Assembly (NCBI GenBank): GCA_032622095.1
Contig: CP136061.1
Span: 264,150,077-264,214,076 of the forward strand
Reading direction: 5' to 3'
DNA length: 64,000 nucleotides
Source: Siphonodentalium dalli
Taxonomy: Eukaryota; Mollusca; Scaphopoda; Gadilida; Siphonodentaliidae
This document shows, piece after piece, positions 35,925 through 48,415 of this stretch. The notes below the pieces were generated by a model that was not told where the DNA came from, searched no databases, and worked only from the letters and a program-made list of their open reading frames with translations. How positions within the stretch are numbered: position 1 is the stretch's first letter; every line of letters starts with the position of its first letter. The position numbers were made by a program, and so were the translations under genes.

Positions 35925-36724
35925 CATAGTCTTTTTGATAAATGAAGTCGGGAAACTGGGCACAATTTTTTTTTTGTGAAATCAATGTGGGCTACACAAT
36001 CATCTTTTGTTACACTATTTAGTGTGTTCTAAAACGTATACATGTACACAGCGTTCAAAATGGCTTCGTCTGCTAATGACAGCAATGCTATTTGGTTGGC
36101 GGCATCAAAGCTATTATGCTCCCGACACGATTACTCCGATTATGGTAAGCGATTTTGCTTTTACCCCACGTGACCGTTTCGATAAATACGTTGACCTCCG
36201 ACCTTTACGCTATCATGATAGGGGGTAATCGGATTCGATAAATGCAATTTTAGGGGTAATCGAAATCGCTTACGGTAATCGGATTTCGATAAATTCGCCT
36301 ATAATGATAGACTTGTTCTGATTAAAACATTTCATATTCAAGTTTATATTGTGTCTAGGTTCATCACTTGAATATAATTCCTGCATTGAATATGTTTGTC
36401 CCAATTTTACACAGAGGAGCAAAACCGTAGTTTCCATTTCGGCAGTGAAAAGTTAACATGCCTAAAAAAATGAAATGAAATCAATCTAATGGGTCATACA
36501 TTACCGGAATTTATTTAAAAGTACTAGGGTTTCCAGTGGGATTTCAAGGAATGAGGGAACCAAGAACTTTTGAGCAATATGAATTTCTATGTTAGTTACT
36601 ATTTATGTATTGTGTTATATTGATGTTACATTATTTATGTTGTATGCAGTTGTATACAGTATTATAGGTTATATCTCACTGTGACCACTCATGAGATACT
36701 TCCGGTAGTCACTCAAAACACGCG
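35925..36724. other. spacer with a small inverted repeat
   Basis: CCGATTATGGTAAGCGATTT near 36137 is inverted as AAATCGCTTACGGTAATCGG near 36263. No gene recognised. Confidence 0.5.
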
Positions 36725-37000
36725 GGGCCCCCTGTGGTTCAGTCGGAAGAGTGCCAGGTGCATTACGCCGTCCAGCGCTGACGAAGCGTGTTCGAACCCC
36801 GTCATAGGGAGGGTGACCGGAATCGTGTATCTGGGCAAGTTTGTCAATTGCTTTCCGGGGGTCGGTGGTTTCTACACGCAGTGGAACAATTTCCCGTTGA
36901 AATTAAGCCTCTGCGTGGTCTTTCCTCCACCAGTAAAATTGACAACGCCGTGTGTGGCCTAGCGGCTAGAACGACGATAAACCCTAATAAACAACAACCA
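36725..37000 (+). mobile_element. tRNA-derived SINE
   Basis: The 5' part resembles a tRNA: A-box-like TGGTTCAGTCGG (36735-36746) and B box GTTCGAACC (36790-36798) with correct spacing for an RNA polymerase III promoter. A body of about 200 bp follows, then a 3' end ACGATAAACCCTAATAAACAACAACC, which resembles SINE/LINE tails in molluscs. It does not fold as a working tRNA acceptor stem. The family name was not determined. Confidence 0.75.
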
Positions 37001-37385
37001 AAACACGGAGGTATCATATGTGTATAATAAATTAAAAAACATGATAATCTATGAGAAAAGATGAGAATGGCTTTTTTTGTATTGCAATTTTTATCCTCGG
37101 CCAAAACAGGACCCACCCCATGTTTTCAACTGATAAAGGGAGAAGTTGTGGACAAAAAATAAAATGTAGAGCCCCCCTCACTTGTATAAGGCTATACTAG
37201 CATGCACTACTATATGAATCTGATTGTTTCAATTCACTTTGAAGTTGTAATTTATCTTAGAAATGATTTTGGCAATAAATTGCATGACATCAGAAATAAT
37301 CTGCATTTCGGGCTCGGGGAAACCCACCCATCCGGTCCTTGTATCCTGTAATATTTTCCGACCCCCCCCCCCCCCCCCCCCCCCC
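37001..37385. other. spacer with poly-C tract
   Basis: A C run of about 24 bp at 37362-37385 ends directly at the zinc-finger remnant. Otherwise nothing recognised. Confidence 0.6.
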
Positions 37386-37753
37386 GCCGACTTGTCAGGA
37401 AATTTCGTCAAACACAAGCTAGTTTATACGTTTGAAAATCATTAACTCAATCAAGGAGCCTGGCGACACATAAGAACATTCGCCTCGACGACCGCCCCTA
37501 TAAATGAGATATTTGTCACAAATCATTCACCTTCTCAGGATAATTGACTGCACACAAGATAATTCACACTGGAGATCGACCGTGTCAGTGCGATATACGA
37601 GGGGAGGCTTTCACTACATCAAGTGGCTTGGCGAAACATACAATAATTCACACTGGGGATCGACCGTATCAGTGCGATATACGTGTAAAATCATCTTACG
37701 AGAGATTTCACACAGAAGATTGTATCATTGCATGCGATATTCGTGGGAAATAA
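37386..37753 (+). pseudogene. C2H2 zinc-finger remnant
   Basis: Reads LSGNFVKHK, a SLATHKN piece and DDRPYK, a TGA in place of the first cysteine codon, DICHKSFTFSG, then in the frame at 37544-37753 THKIIHTGDRP-like linkers with CDIRGEAFTTSSGLAKHTIIH and CDIRVKS. The second cysteine of successive fingers is arginine (CDIR for CDIC). TGDRPY linkers tie it to the 5147-6646 family. Non-functional as fingers. Confidence 0.8.
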
Positions 37754-38417
37754 TTTCCAGCCAGCGACGCTCCAATTTCTAGCCAAGCGAAGACAGCACG
37801 ATCAGTGGCGCGACGTATTAGTCCAGCAGAACTGGGATGTGACCCAAAATTCTCTGTTAACTTTTATTCTCTGTTGATAATTTATCACTGGGGTATCTTT
37901 ATTGATATCCCGGTTGATGTGGATCTGTAACCTTTGGGGAACTATTTTTATTCAAGATGGCCGCTGAGTACCAAAATTTCATAAATTGTTTTTATATGTC
38001 GACCAAGTCAGCGGCTATTCCGTATCAATAACACTATTTATGACATTACTGGTGCGATAGAAAAGGTGTATAACGATGTAAAGTGAGAAATTAAATGAAC
38101 TGGACAAAATCAATGACAAATACTCACGATCGCTGTCAAAATGACCGCTCTCCTTCGTACCATAATATAACGTGCAGGACTACCAAGACAGTGCTTCCGA
38201 TAGCTAACGTTTTCTCTTTATTTTATAACAGCGTGTTATTAGGAGAGAACAAATGAATTATATTGACATATGCAAATCATCAACATTAGTTAATTAAAGA
38301 ATTAATGTTCCTAGAAATTATGTACATATACACTGCATATTGTATTATATAACACGCCATCTCTCCTTAAAGATGATGCAATAAACATATACATGCCCCC
38401 TCACACGAACGTAACGT
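37754..38417. other. no gene recognised
   Basis: Non-coding spacer. Confidence 0.4.
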
Positions 38418-38904
38418 TTAAAGGTGGATTATCTCTTAGTAAATATGTATTATATAGTTACCGGGGTATAAAATATTAGATTTGAATCGAAGACTCCTGT
38501 CCGGAAATGCTCCTATCGATTAATATTAATTTTATTTCTAATATTTTCTGGACTAAAAAGGTGTGTCTTTTCAGCTAACGAACAATAGTGGTTACTGTTA
38601 ACAGAGACCAGACATTATATTGTGCAATTTTGTCACAAATAAACGTTAATTATACTCATTATCGCTTATATCTGTGGAACAAAACAATACAATCAACCAA
38701 CCTGTGACATTTGACATTCGTTGCGTAGCCGTAGGAACAGTCCAGTGCTCAATATCGCAATACGGTCTCATCCGAATGGTCGGTTCTAAAAATGGTAACA
38801 TAAACGGGCCCGATTTAATATTCGAAATAAAATCAGTATTAATTGAGAGAGGCTTTTCCGGGCATAGGTCTTCAGTTCATATATATTATTTTATACCCAC
38901 GCAA
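38418..38904 (+). mobile_element. TTAA-type MITE, copy H (right end missing)
   Basis: Intact left TTAA end. The match stops at TACCCACGCAA and switches abruptly to zinc-finger sequence, losing about 40 bp of the right terminal repeat. The family frame is open (38674-38910) up to the break. Confidence 0.93.
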
Positions 38905-39250
38905 AATTGATCTGACAAGGCATAAGAGAATCCTCACAGGAGAGCGTCCGTACCATTGTGATGATTTATGAGCTGATAAGGCCGTGAACGCTGAATAGGC
39001 ATAGGATGATTGATTCAGGAGAGTGTCCTTACCAGTGTGATGTCTGTGACAAATCGCCACTAATTCGAGTGATCTAACGGAGCATGGGGAAATCCACAAA
39101 TGGGAGCACCAATGTGATACATGTCGGAATTCATTCTCTACTTCGAGCAGTCCGAAGTTGCATAAGACAATACATGCAAGAGACCAACCCTACCAGTGTC
39201 ATTTATCCGCTGATGTATTTACCTAGTCGGGTGATCTCATATAGCGTAAA
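38905..39250 (+). pseudogene. C2H2 zinc-finger remnant between inverted MITEs
   Basis: Readable pieces: DLTRHKRILTGERPYHCD, QCDVCDKS with a frameshift, SSDLTEHGEIHKWEHQCDTC, FSTSSSPKLHKTIHARDQPYQCH. The first linker is TGERPY, closer to the canonical form than elsewhere in the window, so it may stem from a different finger gene. Several stops and indels are present. Confidence 0.75.
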
Positions 39251-39343
39251 CACAAGAAGTAGTTTCGAATTGGATCGTTCAAGTCAACCAGAAACGACTC
39301 CCAAGTATTTAAAGTTTGTTGTCGAAACAACCTTTTGTCAATG

Positions 39344-39870
39344 TTAAAGATGGATTATCTCTTTAAGTAAATTTTTTTAAATAGTTGCGTGGGTATAAAA
39401 TAATAGATATGAACTGAAGACATATGTCCGGAAAAGCTTCTATCAATTAATATTGATTTCATTTCGAATATTAAATCGGGCCCGTTTATGTTACTATTTT
39501 TAGAACCGACCATTCGGATGAGACCGTATTGCGATATAGAGCACTGGGCTGCTCCTACGGCTACGCAACGAATGTCAAATGTCACAGATTGGTTGTTTGT
39601 ATTGTTTGTTCCACAGATATAAGCGATAATGAGTATAATTAACGTTTATTTGTGACAAAATTGCACAATATAATTTCTGGTCTCTGTTAACAGTAACCAC
39701 TATTGTTCGTTAGCTGAACAAACCCACCTTTTTAGACCAGAAAATATTCGAAATAAAATTAATATTAATCGATAGAAGCATTTCCGGACAGGAGTCTTCG
39801 ATTCAAATCTAATATTTTATACCCCGGTAACTATATAATACATGTTTACAAAGAGATACTCCACCTTTAA
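39344..39870 (-). mobile_element. TTAA-type MITE, copy I
   Basis: Full length with TTAA at both ends; family frame open at 39355-39585. Inverted relative to copy H, with the finger remnant between them. Confidence 0.95.
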
Positions 39871-40605
39871 TACTTCTGTTGTGGCATGTACATAATGACT
39901 AATATGGAATGGATACTGTATTAAACACATCTTCCTTTGTCTGCTCTGGGTATTCATGCCAGTGAATTGTTGGCATGGGGGCTCGATAAGCTGTCCGATC
40001 TATTGTTTATTGCTAAGTTTTGTTCGCATGTGGAACATACCGTTGCTGATAATAGGTTTACACAAATAAAATCGCGTCACTACAAATTTTTAAAAATCAA
40101 TAAAATGAAAACAGGCGAGGTCGCCAGAATAGGGGCGGGTGGGTCACCGGAAACACAGGTATTTTTGTTTTTGGCTTAATCTAAATGACAATGAGTTGAA
40201 CAAACTGACGAAGAATAGTTGGTTGACGGTGGTAGTTGCCAGAATAACACAACCAATCCAGTCGGAGGCGCCGTATTCGGGGCACAGAGGACGTGTACCC
40301 CAATTGTTTTCACCAATTATATCGGTAAGTCTTAGTTGTATCTAAAAGTCCAATAATATACTGACAATAGTTTAATCAAAAACCACAAAGTGCATCAAAT
40401 TGAACCTATGTTTGTGTTCAAAATTTTCGATGGACCAGAACCCCCGTGTAATTCAATGTACTTACGTTCGGGCGTGTAACACTAATATTTTGACAGTGAC
40501 ACAAAGTATGTTGCCAATACAGACGTGTCTGATTATTATAAACCTAATGAATATCAACCTGTACTGAACAACCGATGCGCTGCGTGTCCCACGGCAATCT
40601 ATGTT
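39871..40605. other. no gene recognised
   Basis: Plus frames at 39937-40345 show no recognisable domain. Confidence 0.4.
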
Positions 40606-41046
40606 TTAAGGCTGGATTATCTCTTCCTAAGTACGCTTTATTTAATATATGGGGTATATTATAATAAATAATAATTGAACAATCTTGAACAATATGAGTC
40701 GGAGACACCTGTCCGGAAACGCTTCTTCGATTAATAATGTTTTTTGTGTCAATATTTTTTTTATACAATGCGATAATTAATTGGGACACTTTTCGCTACA
40801 TTTTTAGAACAGAGCGTCACGAAACTTTCAGGCGATCTTAGATAGAGATAGAGTTCTGCGCTTGCTACGCTCCGACCATTCCCACGAAATGTAAAATGTC
40901 TCAACTTGAATGCAAGTATACTACCAGAAATTAAAATTAAAATAAATATTGATAGAAGCGTGTTCAGGTGTTTTCGATTCATATCTATTATTTTATACCC
41001 ATGGAACTATATAAAACATGTCGTATAAAGGGGTAGACCACCGTCA
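40606..41046 (-). mobile_element. TTAA-type MITE, diverged relative (copy J)
   Basis: TTAAGGCTGGATTATCTC at the left. The internal landmarks GGAGACACCTGTCCGGAAAC, TGATAGAAGCGTG and CTATTATTTTATACCCAT are in the right order. The right end is degenerate. It is about 90 bp shorter and much more diverged than the other copies, so an older relative or sister subfamily. Confidence 0.75.
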
Positions 41047-41882
41047 ACGGTTGCAAATGCACCAGTTGGAAATTCGGAAAGAAACCATGATTTTGTTGTT
41101 TCTGTTCTTGTAAATAAACAACCGATATAGTAAAGTGCGTTGGATATTTTCTCAGTGTCAATAAAATGTGAAACTAATTCGCACTCGGTTAGAAAATATC
41201 CAATTATAGGGGTGATTTGGTTGTAATTTATGAGGTGTTTGCTAATTAGCATAATTATTGTTTTTAATTTGCAATTATAACACGCTGTGTATAAATTATG
41301 TTATCACAGAGATATATATTGAAATGATCCTATTGGAACTTTGTATATCAATAGTGAATACATTGGAACAAATGGATAAACATTATTATTACCATTTTAT
41401 AGGGAGTTCTCTATGCCATTGATAATGTTTTTCGGGGCGTTCCAAATAGCATATTGTTACCAATAATGAGAAGCCTAGTTCATTATCGGCCCGCTGCCCG
41501 GAAACTAGATCTCGTTTATTATCGCGCGAGTTACGTTCCTTCAACTTCCGATCTGGCGTGTTTATTTCAAGAAAATAATGGGAAGATGTATCCGATTTTC
41601 CCGACACTATAGTGGTTTTATGATTGGAATTCACGCTATATGATTAAATTATTGTATCAAGCGTAAGTATGCATTAATACTTTTAGCTGTCAACCTCTCA
41701 TTGTTTGTTACTCGTCTTCAATGCTAGTTTTTTCCCTGTCCTATTTTTGAGACTCTGTGTCAGCTGACAAGTCAAATGATATCAAATTTAAATGTTCTTG
41801 AAAATATTTCTCTCTTAATCTACTTCATTATTCCACTGAATCCTCAAATGGGTCAAATGTCCAAAACTATTGTAATAATAGT
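41047..41882. other. no gene recognised
   Basis: Non-coding spacer. The minus frames at 41007-41634 are unremarkable. Confidence 0.4.
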
Positions 41883-42058
41883 AATAACATGGTTCCATCG
41901 GGCATTATGGTTTATTAACGGCCCTCTGGAATGATTAACAGCCCTCGGCCCTATTAGCGTTCCTCGACTTCGTCTCGGGCCGCTAATAGGCCCTTGGGCT
42001 GTTAATAATTCCAGCCGGGCTGTTAATAAACCATACCGCCCTCAAAAATCATGTTATT
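41883..42058. repeat. foldback hairpin 4
   Basis: Outer arms AATAACATG and CATGTTATT. Long imperfect arms pass through TGGTTTATTAAC/GTTAATAAACCA and CCCTATTAGCG/CGCTAATAGG. The tip contains CCTCGACTTCGTCTCGGG. Confidence 0.85.
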
Positions 42059-42244
42059 GTTATATTATGCAGTCGGTATTATATACTGCAGGCAATTGCA
42101 CGCACGATGCACACACGTTACGAATACGCTTCTGTACTAAGCTCTAAAGTTGAAATAGCCACTCTTTATTGTATATCAGTTGACAATTTACTTTCGGCTA
42201 TCCATTCCTCCGAATTCACAATAATAATTATCCGTACGTTGGTA

Positions 42245-45155
42245 AATGTAAATCCCAAATGATACCATAAAGTAAATGTTCGTTTGGTGTTGAATGCTGA
42301 CATATATAATTGTAAAGTATTCTATATTGAATGATGTCTGGTCATAATGTGAATTTCAATGTAAAACCCTCATTTAAGTATTGACTTTATATGGAAATAA
42401 ATTGTGAAGTATTCAGATCATGGGAAGAGAAAAGAGGAAGTTAAATCAATTTGGGATACATAAATGTGTAAATCCCAAAAATAAACCATAAAGTAAATGT
42501 TCATTTGGTGTTGAATGATGAATATATAATTGTAAATTATTGTATGACACTCATATATTGAATAATGTCTGCTCATAATGTGAATTTTAATGCAAAAGCT
42601 CAATACTAAGTAATGACTGTATATGGAGAAACGTTTACAAAGTATTCAGATGCAAGGAAGAGAAATAAGGAGTTAAATCAATTTATGATATATGACTATG
42701 TAAATCCCAAATGATATCATAAAGTAAATGTTCATTTGGTGTTAAATGCTGACTTATATAATTGTAAATTATTGTATGGCACCCATATATTTAATAATGT
42801 CTGTCATAATGTGAAATTCAATGTAAAAGCTTCACATTAAGTAATGACCTTATATGGAAAAATATTTGTGAAGTATTCAGATGCTAGGAATAGAAATAAG
42901 GAAGTTAAATCAATTTCTGATATATGACTATGTAAATCCCAAATGATACCATAAAGTAAATGTTCGTTTGGTGTTGAATGCTGACATATATAATTGTAAA
43001 GTATTCTATATTGAATAATGTCTGGTCATAATGTGAATTTTAATGCAAAAGCTCAATACTAAGTAATGGCTGTATATGGAGAAACGTTTACAAAGTATTC
43101 AGATGCAAGGAAGAGAAATAAGGAGATAAATCAATTTCTGATATATGACTATGTAAATCACAAATGCCAACATAAAGTAAATGTTCATTTGATGTTGAAT
43201 GATGACATATATCATTGTAAATTATTGTGTGACACACACCCATATACTGAATAATGTCTGCTCATAATGTGAATTACAATATAAAACCCTCATATTGTCT
43301 AATGACTGGAAATAGAAAAACATGTGAACTACTCAGATCATGGGATGAGAAATAAAGAAGATAAATAACTTTATGATATATGACTATATAAATCCCAAAT
43401 GATACCATAAACTAAATGTTCATTTGGTGTTAAATGCTGACATATATAATTGTAGATTATTGTGTGACACCCATTTATTTAATAATGTCTGCCCATAATG
43501 TGAATTTCAATGTAAAACCCTCATTTAAGTAATGAACGTATATGGAGAAATATTTGTGAAGTATTCAGATGCTGGGAGAGAAATGGGGAAGTTGAATCAA
43601 TTTCTCATACATAACTATGTAAATGCCAAATGATACTATAAAGTAAATGTTCATTTGGTGTTAAATGCTGACATATATAATTGTCAGTTATTGTATGACA
43701 CCCATATATTGAATAATGTCTGCTCATAAGGTAAATTTCAATGTAAAACCCTCGTATTAAGTAACCACTGTAATAATGTGAATTTCAATGTCAAAGCTTC
43801 CCATTAAGCAATGACTGTACATAGATAAATATTTGAAAAGTATTCAGATGCTAGGAATAGAAATAAGGAAGTTAAATAAATTTTTGATATATGACTATGT
43901 AAATCCCAAATGATACCATAAAGTAAATGTTCATTTGGTGTTGAATGCTGATATATACAATTGTAAAGTATTCTATGACACCCATATATTAAATAATGTC
44001 TGGTCATAATGTGAATTTCAATATAAAACCCTCGTATTAAGTAATGACTGTATATGGAGAAATATTTGTGAAGTATCCATATGCAGGGAAGAGAAATAAG
44101 GAAGTTAAATCAACTTCTGATATATAACTTTGTAAATCACAAATGATACCATAAACTAAATGTTCATTTTGGTGCTGAATGCTGACATATATAATTATAG
44201 TTTACTGTATGACAACCATATATTGAATGTCTGCTCATAATATGAATTTCAATGTAAAACTGTCATATTAATTAATGTCTTTTCATAGATAAAATTCCAT
44301 CTATTACCCGCTCAAAATACAAAAAAAACAAACAAACACCTGGACTGTAAATGGCAAAATATTTGTGAATTATTCAGATACTTGAAAGAGAAATAAGGAA
44401 GTTAAACCAATTTCTGATATATATATCTATGTAAATCCCAAATAATACCATAACATATCGGTTCATTTGTGTTGAATGCTGATATATATAACTATAAAAT
44501 TAATGTGTGACACCCATATATTGAATAACGTCTGATCATAATGTAAATATCAATGTAAAACCCTCATATTAAGTAATGACTGTATATGGAGATATATTTG
44601 TGAAGTATCCAGATGCAGGGAAGAGAAATAAGGAAGTTGAATCAATTTCTGATATATAACAATGTAAATCCCAAATACTACCATAAGGTAAATGTTCATA
44701 TTAATTATTGTGTGACACCCACCATATATTGAATAATGTCTGCTCATAATGTGAATTTCAATGTAAAACCCTCATATTAAGTAATGACTGTATATGAAAA
44801 AATATTTGTGAAGTATTCAGATGCTGGGGAGAAAAATTAGGAAGTTAAACCAATTTCTGATAAATAACTATGTGAATCCCACAATGATTCCAAAAAGTAT
44901 ATGTTCACTTGGTGTCGAATGCTGATATTATAACTGTAAATTATTGTGTGACAACCATGTGTTGAATAATGTCTGCTCATGATGAGAATGTCAATGTAAA
45001 TCCCAAATTCAAAATATACCCTAAAGTATATTTTCATTTGGTGTCGAATGCTGACATATATGATTGTAGATTGCAATGTGACACCCATATATTGAATAAT
45101 GTCTGCTTAATGTGTGACTTTCATTGTAAAACCATCATAATAAGTAATGACTATT
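42245..45155. repeat. satellite of about 230-bp units, about 12-13 copies
   Basis: Each unit carries GTAAATCCCAAATGATACCA, AAATGTTCATTTGGTGTTGA, GACACCCATATATTGAATAA, CATAATGTGAATTTCAATGT and TTCAGATGC-GGGAAGAGAAA in the same order. Unit starts lie near 42248, 42468, 42700, 42932, 43153, 43389, 43620, 43901, 44132, 44435, 44663, 44872 and 44997; the last two units are shortened. Units are perhaps 80-90 percent alike. No frame spans them. Confidence 0.92.
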
Positions 45156-46821
45156 TGTAAAAAAACAAATCCATTTTTATACCATGACTCCCTATTGTAC
45201 TGTGTACAAACATGCTATATAATAAATTTGTGCTGTACACCCTACTGTGTGTGAACAGGAGTCCGACCGTGGGTAACACGTTTCTACTGTGGGTAACACG
45301 TTTGAATGGCATTCCAATGGTTAAAGTTTATACCCATAGTAGAACTACATTTGAGTTGACCTTTCATTAACCTTCCGTGACCTCGATCAAAATGACTCTA
45401 TTTTTAAAATGTAGCGCTTCGCGATGAAAACAATTTGATACTTTCGATTCAATTGAATATTATACTCACTAATGCGATACAAACGAACAGTTAATTCCGT
45501 GGAAATCACATCCAGATCAACAAATTGAACATATATTTAAAGAAATAGACGTAAAAAACTCGAACAACAAACTGTGGATTTCAAAATGACTTTCGTGGTT
45601 TCCTGTTGACTACGGCGGAGAAAAAAAAGTTCCCACAATGTGTTATATTTATATTCATTAAATTCGTATTCCCATATATATTCATGTTGTTTATTTTATG
45701 GCGGTTTTATTACAGTTTATTGTGAATTGGCTACAATGAAACCATATTCGTACAATTGAATGTTGACCTAATTCAATGCATCAATACGCCTGATCAGCTG
45801 TGATGGTGTACGTCGATGTACGGCCAAGTGTGGGGAACACAGCGGGGATTATTGTGAATGGTGTGACAGAATCATCTTAATTTAAGTGGGTTTATTTCGA
45901 TTTCATAGCATGTTTTGCTCCTGTACCGGTCATGGTATAAACAAAATACACACGTAGTGTTTCTGAATACCAAATTTACACCACGAGTGGGATTGATGAT
46001 TTACCACACGAGCTTTAGCGTGTGTATTCTATATATTACCCACCCAAAAAGAAAAAAATAACCCAACATTACTGTATTATAGCACATATATAAAATTTCA
46101 TCATACTCAATCCAAGCAGCATAACCTTCACAACATTGTTCAGCACATTAAGGTTGTAAAACCAACAAATATGATCGACCCTCCCAAAATCAACAAACTT
46201 AAAATATTTGAATAATATACCGGATTGTGAGCGCACCCTTAGGATCAGGGGTTATGGCGATGTTGGAAATATTGGTTTATTTTGATACTCACATTACCAC
46301 CAGACATGTTGATTAATGAGAGGGTCACTGCACTGCTACATTGTTCTTATACACAATACCATATTATAATAATCCAAGAAGAATCATTCGACTTCAAAAT
46401 ATATCAGAACACAACGAGAGTATGTCGAACACAATAACGCTTGAAAGCAATACCTAGCATTGGTCAAATCTATCACCACCTGATAAATAGATCATGTATG
46501 GATATAATTAGTAGGTCAAACACAAGTTATTGTGATCCGAATCATACCAATCTTACACACCGTGACTTTGTAGTATTTCGATTCCATGTCATCTTTGGCC
46601 AATTTGCAATTGCATACGCAGGACTCCGCGCACATAATCCAATTATGAAATCATGCCGTGTGTGTTTGTTTGTTTCGTTTTTTTTTTCATCGTTTGTATC
46701 CCCCAACATTAACCCAACATGTATCTCAGTCACCAGAATAGTTCAACATGTTTGCCAATATTATTGGGTCCTCATTGACAGTATTGTCTGTCGTGTCTTA
46801 TATTAGCCTTTGCTGTATAAT
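45156..46821. other. no gene recognised
   Basis: Long stretch without a supported feature. A small duplication GTGGGTAACACGTTT occurs at 45268 and 45290. The plus frame 46441-46806 (121 codons) has no recognisable domain or splice context. Confidence 0.4.
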
Positions 46822-46993
46822 ATATATATGTCAGAGTTATGGAGGCACGGACTCAGTATGAGTGTTCATTGCTTCATATTTGCGTGAACAAATTCTTATT
46901 TATTATCGAAATGGCCATGTGTCGATCGGAATGGTACATTGAGATGTTCCTCAAACCAAATCAAGCTTGAAAACCGGTCCCGATTTTCATCCA

Positions 46994-47078
46994 TGCCGGG
47001 GTTCGAACCCGCGCCAACCTCGTCTAGCCCAGACTGTGATGATCGTATCCACGACCTAACCACCTCGGCTACGGGGAC
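46994..47078 (-). ncRNA. tRNA-like sequence (SINE head or tRNA relic), unit 1
   Basis: Minus strand begins GTCCCCGTAGCCGAGGTGG (A-box TAGCCGAGGTGGTTAGG). It has a long variable region as in Leu/Ser tRNAs and the B box GGTTCGAACCC, and ends CCCGGCA. The 3' side does not pair with the 5' acceptor strand, so it is not a standard tRNA. Confidence 0.55.
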
Positions 47079-47415
47079 ATCCTTAAAAGGAAGCCCTTTC
47101 ACCGAGAGTTAGGAAGCGTATCAGTCTGAACATTGGTTCGAACCCACTGCCTTCGAAATTCTTGATCTGCCATTCTGGAAACATGGCAATGCACTTCTTC
47201 CGAAATTGCATCTGTGGCCATACGAGTACTGGTACTGGCGTATATATATATGTCAGAGTTATGGAGGCACGGACTCAGTATGAGTGTTCATTGCTTCATA
47301 TTTGCGTGAACAAATTCTCATTTCTTATCGAAATGGCCATGTGTCGATCGGAATGGTACATTGAGATGTTCCTCAAACCAAATTAAGCTTGAAAACCGGT
47401 CCCGATTTTCATCCA

Positions 47416-47500
47416 TGCCGGGGTTCGAACCCGCGCCAACCTCGTCTAGCCCAGACTGTGATGATCGTATCCACGACCTAACCACCTCGGCTACGGGGAC
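47416..47500 (-). ncRNA. tRNA-like sequence, unit 2
   Basis: Exact duplicate of the block in unit 1 within the 422-bp duplication. Same A and B boxes and same acceptor mismatch. Confidence 0.55.
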
Positions 47501-47699
47501 ATCCTTAAAAGGAAGCCCTTTCACCGAGAGTTAGGAAGCGTATCAGTCTGAACATGGGTTCGAACCCACTGCCTTCGAAATTCTTGATCTGCCATTCTGG
47601 AAACATGGCAATGCACTTCCTCCGAAATTGCATCTGTGACCATACGATTACTGGTACTGGCGTATATATATATGTCAGAGTTAGGGAGGCACGGACTCA

Positions 47700-47700
<1 letters not shown>

Positions 47701-47770
<70 letters not shown>
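47701..47770. repeat. (TA)n microsatellite at the left end of the Penelope pair
   Basis: About 70 bp of pure TA that interrupts the third 422-bp unit and directly abuts the Penelope-like element. Confidence 0.95.
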
Positions 47771-47773
<3 letters not shown>

Positions 47774-47903
47774 AATGGGAATAAAATAAAGTAACACCAT
47801 TTAAGACTCATTTATCAAGTATGAAGTGAACAAATAGTGAAAAGTCGTTGACGTTGAAAGTGTCCATCACGATGACGTGCATAACAAGATTGACGGAAAG
47901 CAT

Positions 47904-48401
47904 CTACGTCGCGGCTGCTCCCGGGTGCCGAGTTCCCCGGAAATTATGCAGTACAGCGTAATGTGAGAGAAAACCATAGTCCCTGTTTAACCCTTTCCGG
48001 ATGGTGTCCATGTAGGTTATTAGTTTTAACTCTACTGTTTTTCTCGCTCTCAGTCGTTTCAATCCTGCTCTGAGCACTCTGACCTCGAGGTCTTCCTCTG
48101 AATGGCGAGAAGAGTTAAAATGTTCTCCCACGGGCACGAATATATTTTCTGATGTTATGTCATGCCGGTGTCCATTCATGCGGCCTCTGATGGTTTGGCC
48201 CGTCTCTCCGATGTAGATAAGCCCGGGACACTGCCTGCACGTCAGAGCATAAACAACACCATCAGAGCTGCACGAGAATAACCCACTCGGTGTGATAGAT
48301 TTCCCTGTACTGTTGGTCAGAGTTCCATTTGTCACAGAAGAGCATGTTGCACAATTCCATATTCCGCACGGGTATGTTCCGTTCTGTTGGTTGTTACGCA
48401 A
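47904..48401 (-). pseudogene. Penelope-type GIY-YIG endonuclease (inverted copy)
   Basis: 165 codons, nearly identical to the C-terminal 165 residues of 50053-50655. Shows CGIWNCATCSS and CRQCPGLIYIGETGQTIRGR with NGHRHDI. It is separated from the upstream frame by a one-base deletion near 48427, where the other copy has an extra C. Confidence 0.88.
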
Positions 48402-48415
48402 GTTCTGCGCTCTAG

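Larger units (their letters stand above)
46822..47700. repeat. 422-bp tandem duplication with a tRNA-like core
   Basis: Two nearly identical units (about 46822-47242 and 47243-47664) and the first 36 bp of a third, which breaks off into (TA)n. Each unit starts with TATATATGTCAGAGTTATGG and contains, on the minus strand, a tRNA-like block. The frames 46896-47102 and 47318-47524 are identical by duplication, not conserved proteins. Confidence 0.92.

Noticed and set aside
36725-36806. A functional tRNA gene
   Set aside because: A and B boxes are present, but the acceptor stem does not pair and a SINE-like body follows.
42245-45155. CRISPR-like or coding repeats
   Set aside because: Whole 230-bp units are repeated without spacers, and no frame persists.
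46441-46806. 121-codon plus frame as a gene
   Set aside because: No domain, and AT-driven composition.
46896-47102. Two identical 68-codon minus-strand frames as a conserved gene
   Set aside because: Identity comes from the 422-bp tandem duplication, and the frames cross a tRNA-like block.
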